Notes: generated by a model from the sequence alone, not told the origin. DNA of 64,000 nucleotides from Pannonibacter sp051860505 (GCF_051860505.1 NZ_JBHYDX010000004.1:62001-126000); one strand, 5' to 3'. Numbered from the stretch's first letter, positions 28,132-36,513 are shown. A program made the numbers and translations.

Positions 28132-28836
28132 TCAGCTTGCCAGCGCGAGAACTGCGATAACCGCAGCCAGCGCGATCAGGCCCCACATGACGGGGCCACC
28201 GAAACTGCCTTTGGCCGCGGCTTCCTCGACCTTGCCTTCCGCGTCCACAACGGCCTGGCCGATCCGGTGTTCCACGTCGACTGCCGCGTGAACGACAGCT
28301 TCGCCAGCCTGGGTCATGGCGATGGTCCGGGCCTCTTCCAGCACCGCCACATCCGGGTCCGAGACATCGGCCTCGTCGTCCTGAGCGCCAGACGCGGCAC
28401 CCGCAACCATCTGCGAGAACTTGCCGAAGAAATCGTCGGCCATCTTGCGCGCCGTGGAATCGATCAGGCGGCTGCCCAGCTGGGCCAGTTTTCCGCCCAC
28501 CTGCGCCCGAGCGGTGTAGGTCAGGATCGTTCCGTCACCGTCTTCGGTCAGCTTCACATCCGCGCCGCCCTTGGCAAAACCGGCGACGCCGCCCTTGCCT
28601 TCGCCGGTGATCGTGTAGCTTTGGGGCGGGTTGATGTTCTCGAGCGTGACGACGCCGGTAAAATGGGCTTTCACCGGGCCGATTTTCGAGGTGACAGATG
28701 CCGTCATCTGCGTCGGCGACGTCATTTCCAGGCTTTCACAGCCAGGAATGCAAGCCTTCAGCACCTCGGGATCGTTCAGGGCGTTCCACACATCGTTGCG
28801 TGGCGCGGGAATACGGTACTCACCCGACATGTCCAT
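28132..28836 (-). CDS. coxG: CoxG-like SRPBCC membrane-anchor protein
   Basis: 234 residues. The N-terminal two-thirds is an SRPBCC/START-like fold with PEVLKACIPGCESLE and VTSKIGPVKAHFTG, typical of CO dehydrogenase subunit G. A charged linker follows, then a single C-terminal TM helix (GPVMWGLIALAAVIAVLALA), matching the membrane-anchor role of CoxG. I chose the ATG at 28836 (MDMSGEY), with GGAGG ten bases upstream, over an earlier frame start at 28893. First gene of the minus-strand cox operon, 121 bases before coxS. Confidence 0.88.
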   Translation of the reverse strand: MDMSGEYRIPAPRNDVWNALNDPEVLKACIPGCESLEMTSPTQMTASVTSKIGPVKAHFTGVVTLENINPPQSYTITGEGKGGVAGFAKGGADVKLTEDGDGTILTYTARAQVGGKLAQLGSRLIDSTARKMADDFFGKFSQMVAGAASGAQDDEADVSDPDVAVLEEARTIAMTQAGEAVVHAAVDVEHRIGQAVVDAEGKVEEAAAKGSFGGPVMWGLIALAAVIAVLALAS

Positions 28837-28892
28837 GACGGTCCAGCCTCCCTTCAATTGGCACCCGGCCAGTCCGGGGCCCTGCCGTGCCA

Positions 28893-28950
28893 CAAGTTTT
28901 ACGTGCTGCCATCTCTTGCGCCGTAAGGAGGAAGCAGCACGTAAAACTTG
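28893..28950. repeat. Perfect 17-bp inverted repeat upstream of coxG
   Basis: CAAGTTTTACGTGCTGC (28893-28909) is repeated exactly in inverted form at 28934-28950, separated by 24 bases. It lies in the probable coxG leader, 57 bases before the ATG, and would form a strong RNA hairpin or a pair of protein-binding half-sites. No T-run on either side. Confidence 0.8.
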
Positions 28951-29167
28951 CGGCGCGGCGTCGCGTCACCGCGAGAGTGTCGAACCTTGGGGCCACTGGC
29001 AAGCAGGGTCCGAAAAGAAGTCGCCCCCGATCTCCGAATGGAACGTCAGGCGCCAACTCCTGCTGCCGTGCGTCTCCTCCAAGTTTGCCCGGCTGCGATC
29101 CAACGGATGCTAGACTGCCCCCGACCGTCTGGTCCGGCAAGCGAGTTTCCCTTGCGACAGTGAGTAG

Positions 29168-29187
29168 TTGTCTCAAGGCTGAGACAA
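29168..29187. promoter_or_regulatory. Palindromic operator candidate for the cox regulator
   Basis: TTGTCTCA-N4-TGAGACAA is a perfect dyad of 8-bp arms, 56 bases beyond the regulator stop and about 330 bases upstream of coxG. Fis-type helix-turn-helix regulators bind such dyads; assignment to the neighbouring regulator is inference. Confidence 0.55.
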
Positions 29188-29242
29188 GACAGGTCTTTCG
29201 TGCCGTCAGCCCGTCGCGACGGCCAGTGCAGGGTGTGCCCTT

Positions 29243-30205
29243 TCAGCCATCCAGACCGTGCTGCGCGAGCTTCCGGTAAATCGTTGCCCGGCTGATGCCA
29301 AGGTCGCGGGCGGCGGCCGACACATTGCCGCGGGCGCGGGCCAAGGCCCGGCGCAGCGCAGCGCGTTCGCCTCCCCGGACCTCTCCTTCCTGTTCTCCCA
29401 GATAGGTGGCCGCCGCAGGCGCTGCGGCAAGCACTGCATCCGTCAGTTCCAGGACCTTGCGCGCCTGCCGCGTCGCGCCGACGATGACATCGTCAGCATC
29501 AAGCGCCAGCAACGATACACCGGTTGTGCCATGACCGTCGGCAACGACGATGCGACAACCTGGAAAGGCAGAGCGGAACAGGTCGCTCTCCACCGCGCGC
29601 GCGCTTTCAGCAACGATCATTCCCAACATCTGCGCATAGGGAAGCTCAAGGTCGCGACGGCAGCTTGAGACGTCGATGACGCCAGCCATCTGGCCAAGCG
29701 GGTCGAAGATCGGGGCCCCCATGCAGCTCATGGAGATATTGTCTGCCCGGAAATGCTGGTCCTGATGGATCACGACCGCTCGGCGCTCAGCGACGCAAGT
29801 TCCGATACCGTTCGTGCCTTCCATCGCCTCACTCCAGATCGCTCCCGAAGTCAGGCCCCATGTGTCGAAGTCGAGGGCATCGCCTGCCAGTCGTTTCGTC
29901 TCGAGGACAAGGCCCTCCGCATCGGTCAGAAGGACAGAGCAGCCGCTGCCGCCGAGCGTAGAATAAAGCCGCTCCAGGGTTGGCAGGGCGATCTGAATCA
30001 GGGACGCCGAACGTTCTCGGGCCTGTTCCAGTCGTGGTGCTTCGACGCGGTGGGCAGGTCTGCGAGCGGAGGGATCCAGTCCGTGATAGACCATTGAGCG
30101 TCGCCAGGAAGCCGCAACGCCGGATGTGGCGGCACAGACCTTGCTATTGACCGTTGCAGCCACGCGATCCGCATGGCTCTGCCCGCGTCCTGGAACGCCC
30201 AGCAT
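29243..30205 (-). CDS. AcoR-like GAF/Fis-HTH regulator lacking the AAA+ domain
   Basis: 320-residue transcriptional regulator directly upstream of the cox operon on the same strand. An N-terminal segment and GAF domain (about 60-225; EGTNGIGTCVAERRAVVIHQDQHF is the AcoR hallmark stretch) lead to a C-terminal Fis-type HTH (GNVSAAARDLGISRATIYRKL, last 35 residues). The central sigma-54-interacting AAA+ ATPase of AcoR, with its GAFTGA loop, is missing, so it cannot activate sigma-54 RNA polymerase in the normal way. The ATG at 30205 has GGAGGAGA about five bases upstream, so I reject the longer frame to 30301. Confidence 0.82.
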   Translation of the reverse strand: MLGVPGRGQSHADRVAATVNSKVCAATSGVAASWRRSMVYHGLDPSARRPAHRVEAPRLEQARERSASLIQIALPTLERLYSTLGGSGCSVLLTDAEGLVLETKRLAGDALDFDTWGLTSGAIWSEAMEGTNGIGTCVAERRAVVIHQDQHFRADNISMSCMGAPIFDPLGQMAGVIDVSSCRRDLELPYAQMLGMIVAESARAVESDLFRSAFPGCRIVVADGHGTTGVSLLALDADDVIVGATRQARKVLELTDAVLAAAPAAATYLGEQEGEVRGGERAALRRALARARGNVSAAARDLGISRATIYRKLAQHGLDG

Positions 30206-30428
30206 GGTTTCTCCTCCCAACGCGGGCTCTTGTGGCCCGCTTGTCTCCTCTTGATATGCTAGGCGATCAAATCCTGGCGGTCTTGTCAAAAGCTTTCGCA
30301 TTTATCGCCGGGAAAGCCGCTCACGTGTCCGTGCAGGGGCGGAATTCGGGCTGGATTGATTGACCGGGCGGCGCGCCCGGCCTAATGGCTTTCTTCTGGT
30401 TTTCTTTCGCAGTTGAAAAGGTCACGCC

Positions 30429-31397
30429 GTGCCCGACACGCCGGTTTCCGCCGCTCCGCAGTCTTCGTCCCTTCCGCGCGCCGGCCAGCCGCCGCTGCAG
30501 CGCTGGCCCGTCGTGCTCGAAACGGCCGGCTGGAAGGACTACGCCCTTCTCGACATGGGGCGCGGCCAGAAGCTGGAACGCTATGGCCGCTTCACCGTGG
30601 TGCGCCCGGAGCCGCAGGCGATGGGAACACCGCGCCTGAAGCCGGCCGTCTGGGAGCGGGCCGACGCGGTCTTCACCGGCGACGTGGACGAGGAGGGCCC
30701 CGGCCGCTGGAAGTTCGCCGGCAGCGTGCCCGAGACCTGGGAAATGGCCTATGGGCCGGCGCGCTATTTCGGGCGTTTCATGTCCTTCCGCCATGTCGGC
30801 GTGTTCCCCGAGCAGGCCCCGCACTGGGATTGGGTGATGGAGAAGGTGCGTGCGGCAAAGGCCGCCGAGCCGGACCGCCCGATCAAGGTGCTAAATCTCT
30901 TCGGCTACACCGGCCTTGCCTCGCTGCTGCCGGCCACGGCCGGGGCGCAGGTAACCCACGTCGATGCCTCCAAGAAGGCCATCGCCTATGCGCGCGAAAA
31001 CCAGGACCTCTCCGGCCTGAACGACCTGCCGATCCGCTGGATCCTCGAGGATGCGAGCAAGTTCGTGGCCCGTGAAGTGCGTCGCGGCAGCACCTATGAC
31101 GGCATCATACTTGATCCGCCGAAATACGGCCGCGGCCCCAAGGGCGAGGTGTGGGACCTGTTCGTGAACCTGCCCGAGATGCTGGACATGCTGCGGCAAC
31201 TCCTGTCGCCCAACGCACTGTTCATGATCCTGACCGCCTATGCCATCCGCGCCTCGTTCCTGTCCGTGCATGAGCTGATGGCCGAGACGCTGGCCAGGCA
31301 GGGCGGCCTGCTGGAATCGGGCGAACTGGTCATCCGCGAGGAGAACGGCCCGCGCGCCCTCTCCACCTCCCTCTTTTCCCGCTGGAGCGGCGCATGA
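30429..31397 (+). CDS. Class I SAM-dependent rRNA methyltransferase (RlmI/RlmK-like)
   Basis: 322 residues, GTG start. The SAM-binding site is VLNLFGYTGLASL, an acidic loop follows (THVDASKKAI), and LDPPKYGRG resembles the catalytic DPP(K/S)F motif of 23S rRNA m5C/m2G methyltransferases. It lacks an N-terminal PUA domain, so it is shorter than E. coli RlmI; the exact target nucleotide is not clear. The stop overlaps the start of the next methyltransferase by four bases (ATGA). Confidence 0.85.
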   Translation: MPDTPVSAAPQSSSLPRAGQPPLQRWPVVLETAGWKDYALLDMGRGQKLERYGRFTVVRPEPQAMGTPRLKPAVWERADAVFTGDVDEEGPGRWKFAGSVPETWEMAYGPARYFGRFMSFRHVGVFPEQAPHWDWVMEKVRAAKAAEPDRPIKVLNLFGYTGLASLLPATAGAQVTHVDASKKAIAYARENQDLSGLNDLPIRWILEDASKFVAREVRRGSTYDGIILDPPKYGRGPKGEVWDLFVNLPEMLDMLRQLLSPNALFMILTAYAIRASFLSVHELMAETLARQGGLLESGELVIREENGPRALSTSLFSRWSGA

Positions 31398-32230
31398 GCG
31401 AAACTTCCCGTCCGCGCGTCGGCGCGGTGAAGCAGATCACCAGCCACTCCAACCCGATCATCAAGGACATTAAGAGCCTGGTGGCGCTGCGCAAGCACCG
31501 GACCCAGACCGGCCTGTTCGTGGCCGAGGGGTTGAAGCTCGCCACCGACGCTCTCGCCGCCGGCTGGACGGTGCGCTATCTCGCCATCGGTCCGGAAGCG
31601 CGCGACAACCCGGTGGCGCAGAAGGCTGCAGCAACCGCAAAGGCCCGCGGGGCGCTGATCCTCGAGGTCAACACGCCGATCCTCGAGGCGATCACCCGCA
31701 AGGACAATCCGCAGATGGTGGTGGGCGTCTACGAGCAGCAGATGCTGCCGCTCGAGGCCATCGATCCACGCGCATCAACCGTCTGGATTGCCCTCGACCG
31801 GGTGCGGGATCCTGGCAACCTCGGCACGATCATTCGGACCGCCGATGCCGTCGGCGCGTCGGGCGTCATCCTCATCGGCGACTGCACCGATCCTTTCGCG
31901 GTGGAAGCCGTGCGCGCGACGATGGGCTCGCTGTTTCATGTGCCGCTGGTCAAGACGAGCCCGGAGGCCTTCAAAGCCTTCGTCGGCCGCTGGCCGGGCA
32001 CGGTAGTGGCGACCCATCTGGAAGGCTCGGTCGACTACCGCACCGTCGACTACACCGAGCCGGCGCTGTTGGTGATGGGCAACGAGCAGCAGGGCCTGTC
32101 GGCAGACCTCGCCGCCGCCTGCAAGACGCTGGTTCGCATCCCGCAGGCCGGGCAGGCGGACAGTCTAAATCTCGCTGTCGCTACGGGAATTGCGCTTTAC
32201 GAGATCCGCCGCAAGCATCTCGCCCTATAA
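31394..32230 (+). CDS. TrmH/SpoU-family RNA 2'-O-methyltransferase
   Basis: 278 residues of the SPOUT knot family. The N-terminal substrate-binding domain (HSNPIIKDIKSLVALRKHRTQ begins at about 18) precedes the three SpoU motifs: DRVRDPGNLGTIIRTADA, LLVMGNEQQGLS and IPQAGQADSLNLAVATGIALYE (the last given only by its ends, P and E). It methylates a ribose in tRNA or 23S rRNA. Translationally coupled to the preceding methyltransferase. Confidence 0.9.
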   Translation: MSETSRPRVGAVKQITSHSNPIIKDIKSLVALRKHRTQTGLFVAEGLKLATDALAAGWTVRYLAIGPEARDNPVAQKAAATAKARGALILEVNTPILEAITRKDNPQMVVGVYEQQMLPLEAIDPRASTVWIALDRVRDPGNLGTIIRTADAVGASGVILIGDCTDPFAVEAVRATMGSLFHVPLVKTSPEAFKAFVGRWPGTVVATHLEGSVDYRTVDYTEPALLVMGNEQQGLSADLAAACKTLVRIPQAGQADSLNLAVATGIALYEIRRKHLAL

Positions 32231-32269
32231 CGGGGTCAGTGATCAGACTTTCGCAGCAGGAGCCTTGGC

Positions 32270-33136
32270 ATGCGTCTCTTTGTCTTCGGCGTCGGGTTTT
32301 CGTCCCGCGCCTTCATCGAGCGGGTGAAGCACCGGTTCGAGTGGATTGGCGGCACGACGCGGTCGCAGGACAAGGCCGAACGGCTCCGCGCGTTGGGCGT
32401 CGAGCCTTTTCTGTTCGACGGCACCGCGCCGGGCGCGGGCATTGCTGCCGCGCTGGCGACTGCCACCCATGTGCTGTTGTCGATCGGACCGGACGAGGCC
32501 GGCGATCCGGCGTTGGTCCACCATGGCCGCGACATCGCCGCCGCCCGGCCGGAGTGGATCGGGTATCTTTCGACCGTCGGCGTCTACGGCGATCATGACG
32601 GGGCCTGGGTCGACGAGGACACGCCCTGCAAGCCGGTTTCCAAGCGCTCGGTGCAGCGCGTCGACGCTGAGAACGCCTGGCTCGCCTTCGGCCGGGAGGC
32701 TGACCTGCCAATCCAGATCTTCCGCCTGTCGGGGATCTACGGCCCTGGGCGCAACGCCTTCGAGAACTTCAAGAAGGGCACGGCCAAGCGGCTGATCAAG
32801 CCGGGCCAGGTCTTCAACCGCATTCATGTGGCCGACATCGCCGGTGCGCTGGAAGCCTCGATGGCCCGGCCGCAAACCCGTATTTTGAATGTGACTGACG
32901 ATGAGCCAGCGCCGCCACAGGACGTGGTCACCTATGCGGCGGAACTCATGGGCGTGGCGCCACCGCCGGAACAGGATTTCGAGACCGCCGAACTCTCACC
33001 AATGGCGCGCTCGTTCTACGGCGAGAACAAGCGGGTCTCCAATGCGCGTGTGAAAGCCGAACTGGGCTACCGGTTCCAGTTTCCCGACTACCGCATCGCG
33101 CTGAGCGCGCTGAAGGCGGCCGGCGAAGCGGACTGA
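32270..33136 (+). CDS. YeeZ-like NAD(P)-binding epimerase-family protein
   Basis: 288 residues of the extended SDR/epimerase group. The Rossmann loop is degenerate (FGVGFSSRAF, G-x-G-x-x-S) as in E. coli YeeZ; YLSTVGVYGDHDGAWVDE and RLSGIYGPGRN follow, but the usual YxxxK pair is replaced (SVQRVDAE), so catalysis may be lost. The family has no settled function. It follows the two RNA methyltransferases on the same strand after 39 bases. Confidence 0.78.
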   Translation: MRLFVFGVGFSSRAFIERVKHRFEWIGGTTRSQDKAERLRALGVEPFLFDGTAPGAGIAAALATATHVLLSIGPDEAGDPALVHHGRDIAAARPEWIGYLSTVGVYGDHDGAWVDEDTPCKPVSKRSVQRVDAENAWLAFGREADLPIQIFRLSGIYGPGRNAFENFKKGTAKRLIKPGQVFNRIHVADIAGALEASMARPQTRILNVTDDEPAPPQDVVTYAAELMGVAPPPEQDFETAELSPMARSFYGENKRVSNARVKAELGYRFQFPDYRIALSALKAAGEAD

Positions 33137-33157
33137 TCCGCCAGCCGCCCTTGCATG

Positions 33158-33793
33158 TCACTTCGGCTGGGCAACCATGCGCAGATAAGGCTTCAGCGTC
33201 TTCCAGCCATCCGGGAACTTCGCCTTGGCAGCCTCGTCATTGAGCGACGGCACGATGATGACGTCCTCGCCCGAGGTCCAGTTGGCCGGCGTCGCGACCT
33301 GGTGCTTGGCGGTGAGCTGCAGTGAGTCGATGACGCGCAGCACTTCGTCGAAGTTGCGACCCGTCGAGGCCGGGTATTCGATCTTCAGCTTGATCTTCTT
33401 GTCCGGGCCGATGACGAACAGCGAGCGCACCGTAAAAGTGTCGCTGGCGTTTGGATGGATCATGCCATAGAGGCTGGCGACCGTGCGGGCCGGATCGGCA
33501 ATCAACGGGAAGTTCAGCGCCACGCCTTGCGTGTCCTTGATGTCGCCGATCCAGGCATGGTGATCCTCGATCGGATCGACCGAGACGCCGAAGACCTTGA
33601 CGCCACGCTTGTCGAACTCGTCCTTCAGCTTGGCGGTCATGCCAAGCTCGGTGGTGCAGACCGGCGTGAAGTCCTTCGGATGCGAAAACAGGACAGCCCA
33701 GTGGCCATCGATGGCTTCGTGGAACCGCAGCGGGCCAGAGGTGGTGTCGACTTCGAAATCAGGCGCAAGATCGCCGAGAAGCAGGGCGGACAT
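33158..33793 (-). CDS. 1-Cys peroxiredoxin (Prx6 type)
   Basis: Thiol peroxidase of 211 residues reducing H2O2 and organic peroxides. The peroxidatic C46 sits in HPKDFTPVCTTE; no resolving cysteine follows, and the long C-terminal domain (about 150-211) is that of the Prx6 subgroup. The ATG at 33793 has GGAG eight bases upstream; the open frame to 33931 is rejected. Transcribed divergently from the cold-shock-like gene, sharing a 355-base region with a CtrA box. Confidence 0.93.
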   Translation of the reverse strand: MSALLLGDLAPDFEVDTTSGPLRFHEAIDGHWAVLFSHPKDFTPVCTTELGMTAKLKDEFDKRGVKVFGVSVDPIEDHHAWIGDIKDTQGVALNFPLIADPARTVASLYGMIHPNASDTFTVRSLFVIGPDKKIKLKIEYPASTGRNFDEVLRVIDSLQLTAKHQVATPANWTSGEDVIIVPSLNDEAAKAKFPDGWKTLKPYLRMVAQPK

Positions 33794-34148
33794 GGGATTT
33801 ACTCCAGGTGGCTGGATCATAAGAAGATGCCGGTCGGAGGGGTTTGAAACCGGCAAAATGGTCGTACCACAAGACAAACATGGATACGCCTCTTGAAATT
33901 GCCGCAGTTCTATACCACCTTGGGGGTGCAAGGGGTTGCGATATCCCGTTTTGGGCGATCCTGGTGGTGCAGATTGAGCGGTTTAACCGCTGGTTAACCA
34001 CAAGGCCGCAAACTTGCGTAAGGTTGCCACAAGCCGTGAGCGGTAGTCTGTGCCAACGTTTCAATCATAACTGTCATCAAGACGTTTCAAAGTCCGGCTA
34101 TTCGGCTGGAATATCAAGACGTAATGAGTAATTAACGGAAGTAAGTCC
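33794..34148. other. Divergent intergenic region with palindromes (355 bp)
   Basis: Between the peroxiredoxin and the cold-shock-like gene. Two adjacent perfect palindromes (GCGGTTTAACCGC at 33978-33990 and TGGTTAACCA at 33991-34000) together build a CtrA box. No additional gene is supported. Confidence 0.7.
33983..33998 (+). promoter_or_regulatory. CtrA-type box, perfect TTAA-N7-TTAAC
   Basis: TTAA (33983-33986), seven bases, TTAAC (33994-33998), matching the CtrA consensus exactly. It is 151 bases before the cold-shock-like ATG and 190 from the peroxiredoxin start, so either or both may be controlled by it. Confidence 0.65.
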
Positions 34149-34349
34149 ATGGATCATGGAAACGTAAAATGGTTCGATATGCATCGTGGTATCGGTGCAA
34201 TCGAACCCCAGGAAGGCGATGATGTGCTGGTCGAGATCGACAGCCTCCGCCGCTCCGGCATCGAGACGCTGAAGGAGGGCCAGCTTGTGGCCTTCGATAT
34301 GGCGTTCCGGGCCGGACGGGGCCTTGCCGAGCATGTAAAGGTACTCTGA
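34149..34349 (+). CDS. Degenerate cold-shock-domain protein
   Basis: 66 residues with the CspA skeleton (GNVKWFD at 4-10, EGQLVAFDM, a late G-x-A/V tail). The RNA-binding surface is altered: RNP1, usually KGFGFI, reads RGIGAI (13-18), losing both aromatic residues, and RNP2, usually VFVH, reads VLVE (26-29). It keeps the fold length but probably binds nucleic acid weakly or not at all. GGAAG lies a few bases upstream of the ATG, and an intrinsic terminator follows. Confidence 0.82.
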   Translation: MDHGNVKWFDMHRGIGAIEPQEGDDVLVEIDSLRRSGIETLKEGQLVAFDMAFRAGRGLAEHVKVL

Positions 34350-34416
34350 CGGCCAAGCCCGCAGCGCGCCTTCCCGGCTGCTGCTGCAGGGGATTCTGTC
34401 ACGGTATCAGACGACG

Positions 34417-34442
34417 AAGGGCGGAGTGATCCGCCCTTTTTT
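34417..34442 (+). terminator. Intrinsic terminator after the cold-shock-like gene
   Basis: AAGGGCGGA (34417-34425) pairs with TCCGCCCTT (34430-34438) around a GTGA loop, then runs into TTTT. It lies 68 bases past the stop and 28 bases from the end of the convergent chemoreceptor gene. Confidence 0.93.
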
Positions 34443-34470
34443 GTTGCTCCGAATTTCCTGCTGCAAACCG

Positions 34471-35796
34471 TCAGGCTGCTTCTCGCCCTTCCAGGGGGCC
34501 GCGTTTCAGCGACTGTACAAACCGGGCTACGACTTCGGTCAGTTCGCCAGCCGTCTGCGCGACATTGCTGGCAGAGTGAAGCACTGTCTCGGCCGAGTCC
34601 TGGGTACTGCTGACCGCATTGCTCACCCCGACCACATTGTCACTGACCTCGCTCGTCCGCTGCGCTGTCGTCTCCACGGTCGTGGCGATCTCGGCCGTTG
34701 CGCGGCTTTGTTCGCCGGAGGCGGAGGCGATGATCGACGTGATGCCCTCGATCTCCGCAATCGTGGTCGACACCGTGTCGAAAGCAAAGACCGTTTCCCG
34801 GCTGGCACTTTCCACCTCGGCGAGGGACTCCGTGATTTCCTTTGTCGCCTTTGCCGTCTGGCCGGCCAACTGTTTGACTTCATTGGCGACAACGGCGAAG
34901 CCGCGCCCCATTTCACCCGCGCGTGCGGCCTCGATTGTGGCGTTGAGGGCCAGCAAGTTTGTCTGGTCGGCGATGTCGGAGATGAGGGCGATGATCGCCG
35001 AAATGGCTTCTGTCGAGGCGGAGAGCCCCTTGGCTTTCGCCTGCCCTTGTTCCACCTGCTGGACGGCCTGCCGGGCGATGGTGGCAGATCTGTTGATCTG
35101 GGCGCCGATCTCGCGCGCGGACTGGGACAGTCGATCGGTCGCTTCCGAAGCGACCCTGACATTTTCCGAGGCCTCTTCGGTGGCAGTTGCGACGGTTGTC
35201 ATCCGCTCCGTGTTCGATTGGGCAACCTCATTCAGGTCGCGCGCGGTCCCGGTCATGTCGCCGGCCGCCTCTGCCAGTTTCCGCGCGATCTCGTTGACCT
35301 CGGCTTCAAATGCGCCTGTGGAATGATGGAAGGCGCCAACACGGCCCTGGATGGTTTCGGTTGCCTTGTTCATGATTTCGGCACTGCGCGAAAACGCGCC
35401 TGCCAGCCCGCCGGGCTGAATGCGGCGATAGTACCGGTTCTCGTGGATCGCCGACATGGAAGCGGCAGCTTCCCGCATGAAGGCGTCCGTCCGGTCAATC
35501 AGGTGGTTCAACGCCAGCAGCAGGTCGCCAAGGTCGCCTTTCGCTGACAGATCATTGGCCCGGACTTCGAAGTCGCCCCAGCCAACGCGCGTGCAGACAT
35601 CCACCGCATGGGCGATGGCGGCGCGGCTCCGCAGCAGCAGAATGACCGTCAGGCCCAGAAGGCCGATCGCCGCAAAGGCCGAAGCCGCTGCCAATCCGGA
35701 TGCTCCCGTCAGGGCGGAGAAGGCCGACAACAGGCAGGCGCCAAGCGCAAGGACGGTGGCGGCGAGTGCTTTAGAGAGTGTGGATGAATTCATCAT
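34471..35796 (-). CDS. Membrane chemoreceptor without periplasmic sensor (Aer-like signalling half)
   Basis: 441 residues. Two close TM segments (about 10-30 and 36-56) form a membrane hairpin with almost no periplasmic part, followed by a HAMP-like stretch (GWGDFEVRA) and a signalling domain with tip DQTNLLALNATIEAARAGE. This is the layout of the C-terminal half of Aer. Its start overlaps the end of a separate PAS gene by 26 bases, so it most likely receives its signal from that PAS protein. C-terminus REAA, no CheR pentapeptide. Confidence 0.9.
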   Translation of the reverse strand: MMNSSTLSKALAATVLALGACLLSAFSALTGASGLAAASAFAAIGLLGLTVILLLRSRAAIAHAVDVCTRVGWGDFEVRANDLSAKGDLGDLLLALNHLIDRTDAFMREAAASMSAIHENRYYRRIQPGGLAGAFSRSAEIMNKATETIQGRVGAFHHSTGAFEAEVNEIARKLAEAAGDMTGTARDLNEVAQSNTERMTTVATATEEASENVRVASEATDRLSQSAREIGAQINRSATIARQAVQQVEQGQAKAKGLSASTEAISAIIALISDIADQTNLLALNATIEAARAGEMGRGFAVVANEVKQLAGQTAKATKEITESLAEVESASRETVFAFDTVSTTIAEIEGITSIIASASGEQSRATAEIATTVETTAQRTSEVSDNVVGVSNAVSSTQDSAETVLHSASNVAQTAGELTEVVARFVQSLKRGPLEGREAA

Positions 35797-36298
35797 AGCT
35801 CGTGCCCTTGTCCTGCAGCAGCCCGGTCAGGAGGGCATGTCCCGCCTGCATCCCGATCTTGCGGTCCGGAGCGTGGCGTTCTGCTTCCAGCAGCCTTGCG
35901 TAAAGCGGAGTGATGGTTTCGCGGATGAGCGTCGGATTGGGAACGCGCCGATTGGAGTGATATCCAACCATCCGGCCCGCCGCGTCATAGGACGGGGTCA
36001 CATGCGCCAGCACCCAGTAGTGGTCGCCATTCGCGCACATGTTCTTGACATAGGCGAACACTTCGCCGCCGGCCTCGATCGTATCCCAGAGCAGCTTGAA
36101 CACGCAGCGTGGCATGTCCGGATGACGGATGAGACTGTGCGGGGCGCCGTCGAGATCTGCCCCTGAATATCCGGCGATGTCCCGAAAGATCCGGTTGGTG
36201 TAGGTGATCCGGCCCTTCAGGTCAGTCTTGGAGACAATCAGATCCTTGTCGCTGAAAAATCGCTCAACGCCCGTAGGCAGGACTTTCTGCTTTGCCAT
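35771..36298 (-). CDS. PAS-domain protein, probable aerotaxis sensor half
   Basis: 175 residues with a single PAS domain (about 20-130) that strongly resembles the N-terminal PAS of Aer: KTDLKGRITYTNRIFRDIAGYS, HSLIRHPDMP and YVKNMCANGDHYWVLAHVTP. Aer binds FAD in this pocket; an HPDMP-type segment and W at about 110 are kept. No TM segment. The ATG at 36298 (MAKQKVLP) replaces the longer frame to 36445. Its stop lies inside the start of the next chemoreceptor gene, in another frame, so the pair is translationally coupled. Confidence 0.88.
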   Translation of the reverse strand: MAKQKVLPTGVERFFSDKDLIVSKTDLKGRITYTNRIFRDIAGYSGADLDGAPHSLIRHPDMPRCVFKLLWDTIEAGGEVFAYVKNMCANGDHYWVLAHVTPSYDAAGRMVGYHSNRRVPNPTLIRETITPLYARLLEAERHAPDRKIGMQAGHALLTGLLQDKGTSYDEFIHTL

Positions 36299-36513
36299 GT
36301 GATTTTGTCTCGGTGTTAGGCGCCCAGGAAGCGCCTCCGGTTCCTGTAGATTTGCGATCCCTTGAGGTCGATCAGCCGCACCTTGTCGTGGAACAGTGCC
36401 GCATATGTCGTTAATCAAGGATGAAGCAGGCATCGAAACCTGCATTCGGAACCAAGAAAGTCACGAGCACTGCATTCGTGGTGAATAGAGCGCTCTTCCG
36501 AGAGATTTGAGTT

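Larger units (their letters stand above)
28837..29242. other. Promoter region of the cox operon (406 bp)
   Basis: Non-coding stretch between the regulator and coxG, both on the minus strand. It contains a perfect 17-bp inverted repeat (28893-28950) and a perfect 8-bp-arm palindrome (29168-29187). Short open frames here have no ribosome site or recognisable features. Confidence 0.7.

Noticed and set aside
29137..29150. Sigma-54-like GG-N10-GC spacing on the minus strand upstream of coxG
   Set aside because: Only the minimal spacing fits, the -24 element is poor, and the nearby regulator lacks the AAA+ domain needed for sigma-54 activation.
28948..29163. Short plus-strand frame in the cox promoter region
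   Set aside because: No ribosome site, Arg/Pro-rich and overlapping the inverted repeat; not a credible protein.
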